From Hydrogenophilales bacterium (GTDB lineage Bacteria; Pseudomonadota; Gammaproteobacteria; Burkholderiales; Thiobacillaceae), in NCBI GenBank assembly GCA_023258975.1, contig JAHFRD010000002.1:1-64000 (forward strand): DNA of 64,000 bases. Reading direction: 5' to 3'. The translations under genes were made by a program, and so were the position numbers. Positions 17,202 to 24,964 of this stretch are shown here, one piece after another (the stretch's first letter is position 1; every line of letters starts with the position of its first letter). The notes under the pieces were generated by a model. It did no database searches, was not told where the DNA came from, and was given only the letters and a program-made list of their open reading frames with translations.

Positions 17202-19712
17202 TTACGCGGGAATGACGGCGATCGGGATGAATTCGTGCCGCTGTCCACCCTCGGCGCGTTCCTTCCACGGATCCACCTGGGCGGGTTTCTGGGAGATCAG
17301 GAAGCGTTCGGCCAAGGCCTTGCGGCTGGCTTCGTCTTCCACCACCTTCTCCTTGATGTGGCTCAGGCCGACCCGCTCCACCCAGGGCGCGGTGCGTTCC
17401 AGATAGTGGGCTTCCTCGCGGTAGAGCTGGGCGAAGGCGGCGGTGAACTGCAGCACCTGCTCCTCGGTTTCCACCTTGGTGAGCAGGTCGGTGACGCGCA
17501 CCTTGATGCCGCCGTTGCCGCCGACGTGCAGTTCGTAGCCGGAATCGACGCAGACCACGCCGAAGTCCTTGATGGTGGCCTCGGCGCAGTTGCGCGGGCA
17601 GCCGGAGACGGCCAGCTTGTACTTGTGCGGCATCCAGGAACCCCAGGTCAACTGTTCCAGCTTGACGCCGAGGCCGGTGGAATCCTGGGTGCCGAAGCGG
17701 CACCACTTGGCGCCGACACAGGTCTTCACCGTGCGCAGCGCCTTGCCGTAGGCATGGCCGGAGACGAAGCCGGCGGCCGAGAGGTCTTTCCACATCGCCG
17801 GCAGGTCTTCCTTTTTCACCCCGAACAGGTCGATGCGCTGGCCACCGGTGACCTTCATCTCGGGCACGTTGAATTTCTCCGCCACGTCGGCGATGGCGCG
17901 CAATTCCTTCGGGTTGGTGAGGCCGCCCCACATGCGCGGCACCACGGAGAAGCTGCCATCCTTCTGGATGTTGCCGTGCGCGCGTTCGTTGATGTAGCGC
18001 GACTGGGCGTCATCCACGTATTCAGTCGGCCAGGCGCAGAGCAGGTAGTAGTTGAGCGCGGGGCGGCACTTGGTACAGCCGTCCGGCGTCTTCCAGTCCA
18101 TGAAGCGCATGGTTTCCGGCAGGGACTTGAGATGGTTTTCGACGATGGCGGCGCGAATCTCGTCGTGGCTGTACTCGGTGCAGCCGCACAGGGGTTTCTT
18201 CGAGGGCGCCACGGAGTAGTCGCCGCCCACGGTCGCGGCCAGGATGGTTTCCACCAGGCCGGTACAGGAGCCGCAGGAGCCGGAAGCCTTGGTGTGGGCG
18301 CGCACCTCGTCCAGGGTGAACAGCTTCTTCTCGTGGATGGCCTTGACGATGTCGCCCTTGCAGACGCCGTTGCAACCGCAGATCTCGGTGCTGTCCGGCA
18401 TCGCCATGATGCGGGTCTTCTCGTCGCCGTGGCCGGAGTCGCCAAGGTGGTTGCGGCCGAACAGCAGCTTGTCGCGGATGTCGGAGACGTCGGTGTGCTC
18501 GCGCATCAGCTCGAAATACCAGGCGCCGTCCAGGGTGTCGCCATAGAGCACGGCGCCGGCGAGCCGGTTGTCCTTCAGCACCAGCTTCTTGTAGGAGCCG
18601 CGGCCGACATCCTGGAACACGATTTCCTCATGCCCCTTGCCGCCCATGAAATTGCCGGCGGAGAACAGGTCGATGCCGGTGACTTTCAGCTTGGTCGAGG
18701 TCATCGAACCGCCGTACAGCGCCACGCCGTGTTCCGCCAGATGGTTGGCGCACACCTTGGCCTGCTCGAACAGCGGCGCGACCAGGCCGTAGGCGATGCC
18801 GCGATGGCTGACGCATTCCCCCACCGCGTAGATGCGCGGGTCATAGGTCTGCATGGTGTCGTTGACCACCAGGCCGCGATTGCAGTACAGGCCGGCGGAT
18901 TCGGCCAGGGCGGTGTTGGGGCGGATGCCGACGGCCATGACCACCAGGTCGGCGGGGATTTCGGAGCCGTCCTTGAAGCGGATGGCGCCAACCCGAGGCG
19001 TGGGAGCGGGCTTGCCCGCGATAGCGACGGTGGTGACGCGAGCATCGCGGGCAAGCCCGCTCCTACGGGGGAGCAGTGCCTCGGTCTGCTTCTTCAACAG
19101 AAAATTCAGCCCCTTGGCCTCCAGGTTCTGTTGCAACAGGCGCGCCGCCGGCTCGTCCAGTTGCCGGTCGAGCAACCAGTCGCCGATATGCACCACGGAA
19201 ACGTCCATGCCGCGCAGCTTCAAGCCGTTCGCCGCTTCCAGCCCGAGCAGGCCGCCGCCGATCACCACGGCGTGCTTGTACTCGCCCGAGGCGGAAATCA
19301 TCGCGTCCACGTCGGCGATGTCGCGGAAACCGACCACGCCCGGCAGATCCGCGCCCGGCACCGGCAGGATGAAGGGCTTGGAGCCGGTCGCCAGGAGCAT
19401 GCGGTCGTAGTCGGCGCGTGTGCCGTCGTCGGCTTCCACGTAGCGGCGCTTACGGTCGATCTTCACGATCTTCCTGCCGGTGTGCAGGGTGATGCCGTTG
19501 GCGGCATACCATTCGCGCGGATTCAGGATGATCTGTTCCACCGTCTGTTCGCCCGCCAGCACCGGCGACAGCATGATGCGGTTGTAGTTGGGGTGCGGCT
19601 CGTCGCCGAACACCGTGATGTCATAGAGATCGGGAGCCGACTTGAGCAGCTCTTCCAGGGTGCGCATCCCGGCCATGCCGTTGCCCACCAGTACCAGTTT
19701 CATGCGTGCCAT
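17202..19712 (-). CDS. nirB: NAD(P)H-nitrite reductase large subunit NirB
   Basis: The 836-aa enzyme reduces nitrite to ammonium. An FAD/NAD-binding half (about 1-420) starts MARMKLVLVGNGMAG. A BFD 2Fe-2S region (CGCNGVCKGDI...GSCGSC about 445-500), a second cysteine pair (PLCGCTE...DGCTKC) and a sirohaem/4Fe-4S domain (TCVGAKWCRFG, SGCPRNCAEATIKDFG) follow. The ATG at 19712 was preferred because GAAGGA lies eight bases upstream. Residues about 216-237 (RRSGLARD...IAGKPAPT) come from a 66-bp family A palindrome inserted in frame between the FAD-domain strands. The enzyme is otherwise complete. Expression is probably controlled by the leader at 19729-19773. Confidence 0.95.
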   Translation of the reverse strand: MARMKLVLVGNGMAGMRTLEELLKSAPDLYDITVFGDEPHPNYNRIMLSPVLAGEQTVEQIILNPREWYAANGITLHTGRKIVKIDRKRRYVEADDGTRADYDRMLLATGSKPFILPVPGADLPGVVGFRDIADVDAMISASGEYKHAVVIGGGLLGLEAANGLKLRGMDVSVVHIGDWLLDRQLDEPAARLLQQNLEAKGLNFLLKKQTEALLPRRSGLARDARVTTVAIAGKPAPTPRVGAIRFKDGSEIPADLVVMAVGIRPNTALAESAGLYCNRGLVVNDTMQTYDPRIYAVGECVSHRGIAYGLVAPLFEQAKVCANHLAEHGVALYGGSMTSTKLKVTGIDLFSAGNFMGGKGHEEIVFQDVGRGSYKKLVLKDNRLAGAVLYGDTLDGAWYFELMREHTDVSDIRDKLLFGRNHLGDSGHGDEKTRIMAMPDSTEICGCNGVCKGDIVKAIHEKKLFTLDEVRAHTKASGSCGSCTGLVETILAATVGGDYSVAPSKKPLCGCTEYSHDEIRAAIVENHLKSLPETMRFMDWKTPDGCTKCRPALNYYLLCAWPTEYVDDAQSRYINERAHGNIQKDGSFSVVPRMWGGLTNPKELRAIADVAEKFNVPEMKVTGGQRIDLFGVKKEDLPAMWKDLSAAGFVSGHAYGKALRTVKTCVGAKWCRFGTQDSTGLGVKLEQLTWGSWMPHKYKLAVSGCPRNCAEATIKDFGVVCVDSGYELHVGGNGGIKVRVTDLLTKVETEEQVLQFTAAFAQLYREEAHYLERTAPWVERVGLSHIKEKVVEDEASRKALAERFLISQKPAQVDPWKERAEGGQRHEFIPIAVIPA
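19000..19065. repeat. Palindromic repeat family A inside nirB, in frame
   Basis: GTGGGAGCGGGCTTGCCCGC and the inverted GCGGGCAAGCCCGCTCCTAC bracket a short centre. The element spans 66 bases, exactly 22 codons, so the nirB frame is preserved. It falls in the FAD/NAD-binding half, just before the strand RVGAIRFKDGSEI. Confidence 0.85.
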
Positions 19713-19728
19713 ATGTATGTCCTTCGGC

Positions 19729-19773
19729 AAAAAAACGGCGTCCTCCCCGTGAGGGGGAAGGACGCCGTTGTCC
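19729..19773 (-). promoter_or_regulatory. Leader terminator with ANTAR-type P2 hairpin upstream of nirB
   Basis: On the minus strand GGCGTCCTTCCCC and CGGGGAGGACGCC form a strong hairpin (19737-19766) followed by seven T (19729-19735), an intrinsic terminator 17 bases before the nirB ATG. Overlapping its 5' arm is GGAC-AACGGC-GTCC (19760-19773): a four-pair stem with a six-base loop having A at position 1 and G at position 4, the rule for ANTAR-protein (NasR/NasT, AmiR) binding hairpins. Forming it would block the terminator. A stem CAGGC/GCCTG just upstream could be P1, but its CTTTTT loop does not fit the rule. Confidence 0.65.
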
Positions 19774-19800
19774 AGGATCGCTCAGGCAAAAAGGCCTGGG

Positions 19801-19884
19801 ATGAAACAGCCCCCTTGCTCGCTACGCTCGCTTCCCCCCGAGGGGGAGGTCAGTTCCTTCGGAACGGCCGTGCGGAACTGACAT
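19801..19884 (+). repeat. 84-bp dispersed repeat family D, copy 1
   Basis: This stretch matches 49717-49800 at 73 of 84 positions by eye with no gaps. Both copies keep an ATG-to-TGA frame of 26 codons ([20 protein letters not shown]...RN here). This copy lies in the nirB leader on the opposite strand, between the probable promoter and the terminator hairpin. The rest of the 372-base gap 19713-20084 holds no gene that I can support; it should contain divergent promoters for nirB and the GGDEF-EAL gene. Confidence 0.75.
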
Positions 19885-20084
19885 GCGTTTAGCAATGCCC
19901 GTGCCAGGTGCGACATGGCAATAAAACAGCGAGTTGACGCGCCTGGCGCCCGCGCCATGCACCGGATGGGTGCGCGATGCACCGGCATGGAATGTCTTTT
20001 CCGTTGCGAGGAGGGAAACACTGTGCCAGTGTGTCGCCGTTTTCAGGCTGGGCCTGAAACCACCTCTACCCGGTGTTGCGAACC

Positions 20085-22181
20085 ATGAGCGAAGCGAGTC
20101 AAGAGCACTCCAAACCCGAGTTGATGAAGGCGCGCGTGCTGGCGGTCGAGGACGACGCGCTCACCCGCGCGCAGCTGCGCGGCATGTTGTCGCACATCGT
20201 CACGGAAGTCCGGGTCGCCGCCGACGGCGCCGAAGGCCTGGCGCTGTGGCGTGAATGGCGCCCCGATCTGGTGGTCGCCGACATCGTGATGCCGGTGATG
20301 AACGGCCTGGACATGAGCCGGATCATCAAGACGGAAGAGCCGCACGCGCAGATCGTCGTGGTGTCTTCCTCCTCCGAAGTGGAGCACCTGCGCCAGGCGC
20401 TCGACATCGGCATCGACCGTTATGTTTCCAAACCCGTGGATGAACGCCTGCTGCGCGACGCCATCGGCAAATGCCTGCGCGATCTGCTGCGCCTGCGCGA
20501 CTTGCGCATGGCCCGCCTGGTGTTCGAGGCGGCCGGCGAGGGGGTGGTGGTGACCGATGCGAACGGCGCCATCCTCGCGGTCAATCCGGCCTTCTGCGAG
20601 ATCTCCGGTTATCGCGAGGACGAGGCGCTGGGCAAGACGCCGGCCCTGCTCTCGTCCGGCCACCACGATGCCGAGTTCTATCGCCATATGTGGGAAAGCC
20701 TGCGCGGCCTCGGGCGCTGGTCGGGGGAGATCATCAACCGGCGCAAGGGCGGCGAGATCTATCCGGAGTGGCTGTCCATCGTCGCCGTGGACGAGCCGGG
20801 CCAGCACGCGACCCGCTACATCGGCCTGTTCTCCGACATCACCGAACGCAAGCGCGAGGAGGAGCGCATCCGCCGCCTGGCGCACTACGATGTGCTGACC
20901 GGCCTGCCCAATCGCATCCTGTTCGGCGACCACATGCGGCGCGCGCTGGCCCGCGTACACCGGCGCGGCGGCCAGATGGCCGTGCTGTACCTGGATCTGG
21001 ATCGCTTCAAGCCGGTCAACGACCAATATGGCCATGCCTTCGGCGACCAGTTGTTGAGCGAAGCCGCGCGCCGCATGGCCACCTGCATGCGCGATACCGA
21101 CACCATCAGCCGGCGCGGCGGCGATGAGTTCGTCGCCACCCTGGAAACCGTGGAAGCCAAGGACACCGCAGCCCTGGTCAGCCGCAAATTGATCGAGGCC
21201 GTGTCGCAACCCTATCTGATCGAGGGACACACGGTTTCCATCGGCGCCAGCATCGGCGTGGCGGTCTATCCCGACGACGGCGCCGATACGGATACCCTGC
21301 TGGCCGCAGCGGACGCCGCTCTCTACAGCGCAAAGCATGAAGGCCGCGGCGACTTCCGCTTTTATCGCAGCGAAGACCAGCGCGCCGTCGAGGCCCGCCT
21401 TTCCCTGGATGACACCCTGCGGCGCGGCCTGGACGAGGATCGTTTCGAGTTGCGCTATCTGCCGGAAATCAACCTGCGCGACGGCCGGGTGGAGCGGCTG
21501 GAGGCCCTGCTGCGCTTCCGCCATCCCGGCGGCGAAGTCCTGGAAGCGCGCCATTTCATGGCGCATGCCGAAAAACTCGGCCTCACCCGGGAACTGGGCA
21601 GGCGCACCCTGCGCGACGCGGCCCAAGCCATCACCGCGCTCGACGATATCGCGGCGGCGGATCGCCCCGGCCTCACCCTCGACCTGTCCGCCCAGCAACT
21701 GGCCGGCATGGCGGACGCGCAAGACGTGCTCGACCTGCTGCGCGCCAACGCGCTGCCGACGGACGCGGTCACCTTCGAGTTTCCCGAGAGCGTGGTCACC
21801 GGCAACGGGGCCGGGCTCGCCAACCTGCACACGCTGGCCGGAGCCGGCCTGCGCTTCGCCCTGGACGACTTCGGCGCCGGCTTCTGCTCGTTCAGCCTGT
21901 TGCAGCAACTGCCGCTGACGGCGATCAAGATCGACCTGTTCTTCATCGAGGAAATCGAGACCAACCCGCAAAGCCGTGAACTGGTCGCCGCCCTCATCGC
22001 CTTCACCAAGCGTCTGGGCATCCGCACCATCGCGGAAGGCGTGGACAGCCCCGGACAACTCGCCTTCCTGCGCGAAAACGGCTGCGACGCCGCGCAAGGC
22101 TATCTGTTCGGACAACCGCTCCCCGCCGGGGAACTGGCGCCGTACCTGCGCGCGCGGCCCTGGCGCCGCTGGTTCGATTGA
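20085..22181 (+). CDS. Response regulator with PAS, GGDEF and EAL domains
   Basis: The 698-aa signalling protein has a receiver (about 12-125; VEDDALTR, LVVADIVMP), a PAS domain (about 140-255; FEAAGEGVVVTDANGAI), a GGDEF domain with intact RRGGDEF (about 265-425) and an EAL-type domain (about 440-690). The EAL part has LEALLRFRHP and DDFGAGFCSF but other conserved positions are altered: DLSAQQL replaces the usual NVS-type motif, FPES replaces ITES, and AEGVDS replaces AEGVET. The cyclase half looks active; the phosphodiesterase half is divergent and may be weak or regulatory. ATG at 20085 was preferred to an in-frame GTG 12 bases earlier. Confidence 0.9.
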   Translation: MSEASQEHSKPELMKARVLAVEDDALTRAQLRGMLSHIVTEVRVAADGAEGLALWREWRPDLVVADIVMPVMNGLDMSRIIKTEEPHAQIVVVSSSSEVEHLRQALDIGIDRYVSKPVDERLLRDAIGKCLRDLLRLRDLRMARLVFEAAGEGVVVTDANGAILAVNPAFCEISGYREDEALGKTPALLSSGHHDAEFYRHMWESLRGLGRWSGEIINRRKGGEIYPEWLSIVAVDEPGQHATRYIGLFSDITERKREEERIRRLAHYDVLTGLPNRILFGDHMRRALARVHRRGGQMAVLYLDLDRFKPVNDQYGHAFGDQLLSEAARRMATCMRDTDTISRRGGDEFVATLETVEAKDTAALVSRKLIEAVSQPYLIEGHTVSIGASIGVAVYPDDGADTDTLLAAADAALYSAKHEGRGDFRFYRSEDQRAVEARLSLDDTLRRGLDEDRFELRYLPEINLRDGRVERLEALLRFRHPGGEVLEARHFMAHAEKLGLTRELGRRTLRDAAQAITALDDIAAADRPGLTLDLSAQQLAGMADAQDVLDLLRANALPTDAVTFEFPESVVTGNGAGLANLHTLAGAGLRFALDDFGAGFCSFSLLQQLPLTAIKIDLFFIEEIETNPQSRELVAALIAFTKRLGIRTIAEGVDSPGQLAFLRENGCDAAQGYLFGQPLPAGELAPYLRARPWRRWFD

Positions 22182-22248
22182 GATTCGGGCATCGGCAGGT
22201 ATTGCCTCACCACCATAATCCCGCTTCCTCGAAAGGGGTAATCCTTGA

Positions 22249-22349
22249 TCCGTAGCGGCGCCGAACCTCCGCCGTAATTAGTTCAATTGCTTGATCTTTT
22301 GACCATTCTCAGCGCGCGAACACATGCGTAAGATGCGAGCCGCTACGGA
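22249..22349. repeat. 101-bp segment bounded by 11-bp inverted repeats
   Basis: TCCGTAGCGGC at 22249-22259 and its exact reverse complement GCCGCTACGGA at 22339-22349 flank a segment of lower GC content immediately upstream of the cytochrome c gene. The promoter for that gene probably lies inside it (TTGATC and TTGACC hexamers near 22291-22304, no convincing -10). The shape resembles a small non-autonomous element, but no second copy is in the window. Confidence 0.5.
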
Positions 22350-22355
22350 AAGTAG

Positions 22356-22373
22356 CCTTTTTTGCAAAAAAGG
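22356..22373 (+). promoter_or_regulatory. Hairpin overlapping the cytochrome c ribosome site
   Basis: CCTTTTTTGCAAAAAAGG is an 18-base perfect self-complement. Its right arm contains most of the AAGGAG ribosome site of the cytochrome gene (ATG at 22383). In RNA it would give a weak A-U-rich stem that can mask the site, a plausible but untested control of translation. Confidence 0.45.
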
Positions 22374-22382
22374 AGATTACCT

Positions 22383-22688
22383 ATGAAAGCTATCGTTATC
22401 GCCGCAGCCGCCGCTCTGGCCCTGACTGCCGGTGTCGCTTCCGCCGACCAGGCTCTGGCCCAGAAAAGCGCCTGCATGAGCTGTCACCAGATGGACAAGA
22501 AAGTGGTCGGCCCTTCCTTCAAGGATGTCGCCAAGAAGTACAAGGGTGACGCCAAGGCCGAAGAGCATCTGGTCGGCGTCATCAAGAAGGGTGGCAAGGG
22601 CGTCTGGGGTCCGATTCCCATGCCGCCGCACCCGCAAGTGTCCGACGACAACGCCAAGAAGCTGGCCGACTGGGTTCTGTCCCTCTGA
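22383..22688 (+). CDS. Small monohaem cytochrome c (c551/c8 type), periplasmic
   Basis: The 101-aa protein has a signal peptide ([21 protein letters not shown]), a haem-binding CMSCH and a distal methionine in [14 protein letters not shown], the usual class I c551/c552 arrangement. The mature form of about 80 residues should shuttle electrons in the periplasm, for example to a nitrite reductase or terminal oxidase. It has a strong ribosome site (AAGGAG) and its own terminator, so it is probably a single-gene transcript. Its redox partner is not shown by the neighbours. Confidence 0.93.
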   Translation: MKAIVIAAAAALALTAGVASADQALAQKSACMSCHQMDKKVVGPSFKDVAKKYKGDAKAEEHLVGVIKKGGKGVWGPIPMPPHPQVSDDNAKKLADWVLSL

Positions 22689-22709
22689 GCCTGTCTTTTC
22701 AAGGTGGAA

Positions 22710-22735
22710 AAAGCCGGGTGAACCCGGCTTTTTTT
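22710..22735 (+). terminator. Intrinsic terminator after the cytochrome c gene
   Basis: AAAGCCGGGT and ACCCGGCTTT pair around a two-base centre and are followed by a T run. It lies 22 bases after the stop codon. Confidence 0.9.
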
Positions 22736-22779
22736 ATGGGCGCACACTCCCGTCACTTTCACTGCGTTGTTTACGCTTC

Positions 22780-23844
22780 ATGGCCGATCCAGAACTCCTC
22801 CCCGTCACCCTGCTCACCGGCTTTCTCGGCAGCGGCAAGACCACCTTGTTGAATCACCTGTTGCGGCAACTGCCGCTCACCGCCGTGGTGATGAACGAGT
22901 TCGGCGAGATTGGCCTCGATCATCACTTGCTGGAGGAGACGCGCGGGCCGCTGGCGCTGCTCTCCGGCGGCTGCGTGTGCTGCCAGGTACAGGGCGCGCT
23001 GGCGCCGACCCTGAAGAATCTGTACATGGGGCGGCGCGACGGCAAGCTGCCGCCGTATGAGCGCGTCATCATCGAAACCACCGGCATCGCCGACCCGGCG
23101 CCCATCCTCGACACCCTGCTCGCCGACCGCTGGATCGCCGCCCGGCACAAGCTGGATGGCGTGGTCACCACGGTGGATGCGGTGCTGGGCGCGGGGCAAC
23201 TGGACAGCCACCACGAAGCCGCGCGTCAGGTGGCGGTGGCGGATCGCCTGCTGCTGACCAAGACCGACCAGGCCGATGCCGGCGCCATCGCCGCCCTGCG
23301 CGCGCGCTTGCGTGAACTGAACCCCGCCGCGCCCATCCTCGATGTGGTGAACGGCGCCATCGACCCGGCGCTGATGACCGGGCTGGGCCTGTTCAGCGCC
23401 ACCGGCAAGCATCCCGACGTCGCCCGATGGTTGGCGCATCCGCGCTACAAGCCGGCGGCGCGCTCCATGCTGGGCGGCAAGCCGCAAGCCGTCGCGGCGG
23501 CGCATGACGAGCGCATCCGCGCCTTCAGCCTCGCCTTCGATGAACCGCTGGACTGGGACGGCATCGCCGCCGCGCTGGAGATGCTGCAAGCCTTCAAGTC
23601 GAAAAATCTGTTGCGCATGAAGGCCATCGTCAACGTGAAAGGCAAGGCCAATCCGGTGGTGCTGCACGGCGTGCAGCACCTTTTCTACCCGCCCGCCGAA
23701 CTGCCCGCCTGGCCGGACGAGGATCACCGCAGCCGCTTCGTGTTCATCACCGCCGATCTGGACGCCGCCTTCGTCGCCAAACTGCTGGAAGATTTCACCC
23801 AGGCGGCGGGCGGCGGGCTATTGAACGTCGGCGAGGAGAGGTAA
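22780..23844 (+). CDS. COG0523 (CobW/YjiA/ZNG-type) GTP-binding metallochaperone
   Basis: The 354-aa protein has a Walker A ([11 protein letters not shown]), the metal-binding GGCVCCQ (CxCC) motif, the switch [11 protein letters not shown] and a G-domain TKTD, then a CobW C-terminal domain ([27 protein letters not shown]). COG0523 GTPases deliver zinc or cobalt to target enzymes or act in metal homeostasis; which metal cannot be read from the sequence. A CobW role in B12 synthesis is unsupported because no cobalamin gene is nearby. The start at 22780 fits the family N-terminus, though no clear ribosome site is seen. Confidence 0.9.
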   Translation: MADPELLPVTLLTGFLGSGKTTLLNHLLRQLPLTAVVMNEFGEIGLDHHLLEETRGPLALLSGGCVCCQVQGALAPTLKNLYMGRRDGKLPPYERVIIETTGIADPAPILDTLLADRWIAARHKLDGVVTTVDAVLGAGQLDSHHEAARQVAVADRLLLTKTDQADAGAIAALRARLRELNPAAPILDVVNGAIDPALMTGLGLFSATGKHPDVARWLAHPRYKPAARSMLGGKPQAVAAAHDERIRAFSLAFDEPLDWDGIAAALEMLQAFKSKNLLRMKAIVNVKGKANPVVLHGVQHLFYPPAELPAWPDEDHRSRFVFITADLDAAFVAKLLEDFTQAAGGGLLNVGEER

Positions 23845-23858
23845 GCGGGGCGCCGGCG

Positions 23859-24503
23859 CTACTGGGGTTCGCAACGTTCCACTCCTTCGTCCGGGTGGGC
23901 CAGCAGGCCCAGTCTTTCAAAGCACAGATAGAGTTCGCGGCCGGCCCAGGCGTCCGTGGCGGCGTAGCCGATCTGCGCGGCGGACAGGCGCGGCGCGGCC
24001 CAGTTGGTGGTGCGCGCGCCTTTGGGAATGCGGGTGCCGAGGAACAGCGCGGTCAGGTTGCGCAAGCCGGTCTGGTGGTTGCCGTGGCGCTTGGCCACGC
24101 GCCCCAGATCCACGACCGATTCGGGGCGCAGCGGAAACAGCCGCGCCAGTTGGCCGAGGTCGCCGGCCAGCGCCACACCGGCCTTGACGAGGTTTCGGTC
24201 GGCCAGGAGCTCGGTGACCGCACGGGAAAAATCCAGGCGCCGCAATTGCAGCAGATACACCCTGCGCGCCGTCGCCACCTGAACCAGACAGGGCAGGTAG
24301 TCCTCGCCCTTGCGGAAAGCGGGGCGCGTCTCGGTATCGAAGCCGACCACCCGTTCCTGGCGGATGTCGGCCAACGCCCTCTCCAGCTCTTCCGTGTCGG
24401 AAACCACCCAGATTTCGCCCTCGTAGCGCCGGATCGGCAGGCGCGCGATTTCCTCGGCGCCGATCACGCGGCGATATTCCGGCGCCAACAGGGAGGTGTT
24501 CAA
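23859..24503 (-). CDS. 3'-5' exonuclease domain protein (RNase D-like, single domain)
   Basis: The 214-aa product has a DEDD-type exonuclease fold: VVGFDTETRP (first acidic pair), VKAGVALAGDLGQL, and the YAATDAWAGRELY motif with the last aspartate. It lacks the HRDC domains of true RNase D, so it belongs to the short single-domain group. The frame begins at TTG (24503); a GTG 12 codons later is an alternative. It lies 24 bases after a thioredoxin-fold gene and may be co-transcribed with it and dbpA. Substrate is unknown. Confidence 0.85.
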   Translation of the reverse strand: MNTSLLAPEYRRVIGAEEIARLPIRRYEGEIWVVSDTEELERALADIRQERVVGFDTETRPAFRKGEDYLPCLVQVATARRVYLLQLRRLDFSRAVTELLADRNLVKAGVALAGDLGQLARLFPLRPESVVDLGRVAKRHGNHQTGLRNLTALFLGTRIPKGARTTNWAAPRLSAAQIGYAATDAWAGRELYLCFERLGLLAHPDEGVERCEPQ

Positions 24504-24527
24504 AGGGTGGCGCTCAAAGGAAAAAAC

Positions 24528-24917
24528 TCAAGCGGCGAAACGCTCGCGCAGGTAGGCGACGATGTCGCCGGATTCGTACATCCAGCGCTCGTTGCCCCGC
24601 TCGTCGCGTATCCACAGGCACGGCACCGAGGTCTTGCCGCCGCCCTTCGCCAGGGCCGCGCGGTTGGCCGCGTCGTGCTGGGCATCGCGCAGTTCGATGT
24701 TCAGGGCCAGGCGGCGCATCTCCTGGCGCACCTTGATGCAGAACGGGCAGGTCTTGAACTGGTAGAGCGCGAGATCACGGCATTGCCGATCCACGTTCGC
24801 CTGCGCTTCCGGCGCGCGTCGCGCCCCCTCGGGCGCGGTCAGCCGCTCGCGCAACAGCAGGATGGGGCCGAGGATCACGCGCAAGGTCTTGAAGAAGGTT
24901 CTGAACAGCCATTTCAT
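24528..24917 (-). CDS. Glutaredoxin/GST N-terminal-like thioredoxin-fold protein
   Basis: The 129-aa protein begins with a hydrophobic N-terminal segment (about 8-25) that could be a membrane anchor. A glutaredoxin-like domain follows with YQFKTCPFCIKVR (CPFC redox pair), TSVPCLWI and a final SGDIVAYL. This is the usual build of small membrane-tethered glutaredoxin-like proteins in betaproteobacteria. It lies between dbpA and the exonuclease gene. Its partner is unknown. Confidence 0.85.
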   Translation of the reverse strand: MKWLFRTFFKTLRVILGPILLLRERLTAPEGARRAPEAQANVDRQCRDLALYQFKTCPFCIKVRQEMRRLALNIELRDAQHDAANRAALAKGGGKTSVPCLWIRDERGNERWMYESGDIVAYLRERFAA

Positions 24918-24964
24918 GGTGGGGTCTCGGGTAACGTGGAAGGAGTGTGTCGCCGTTTCCAGGT

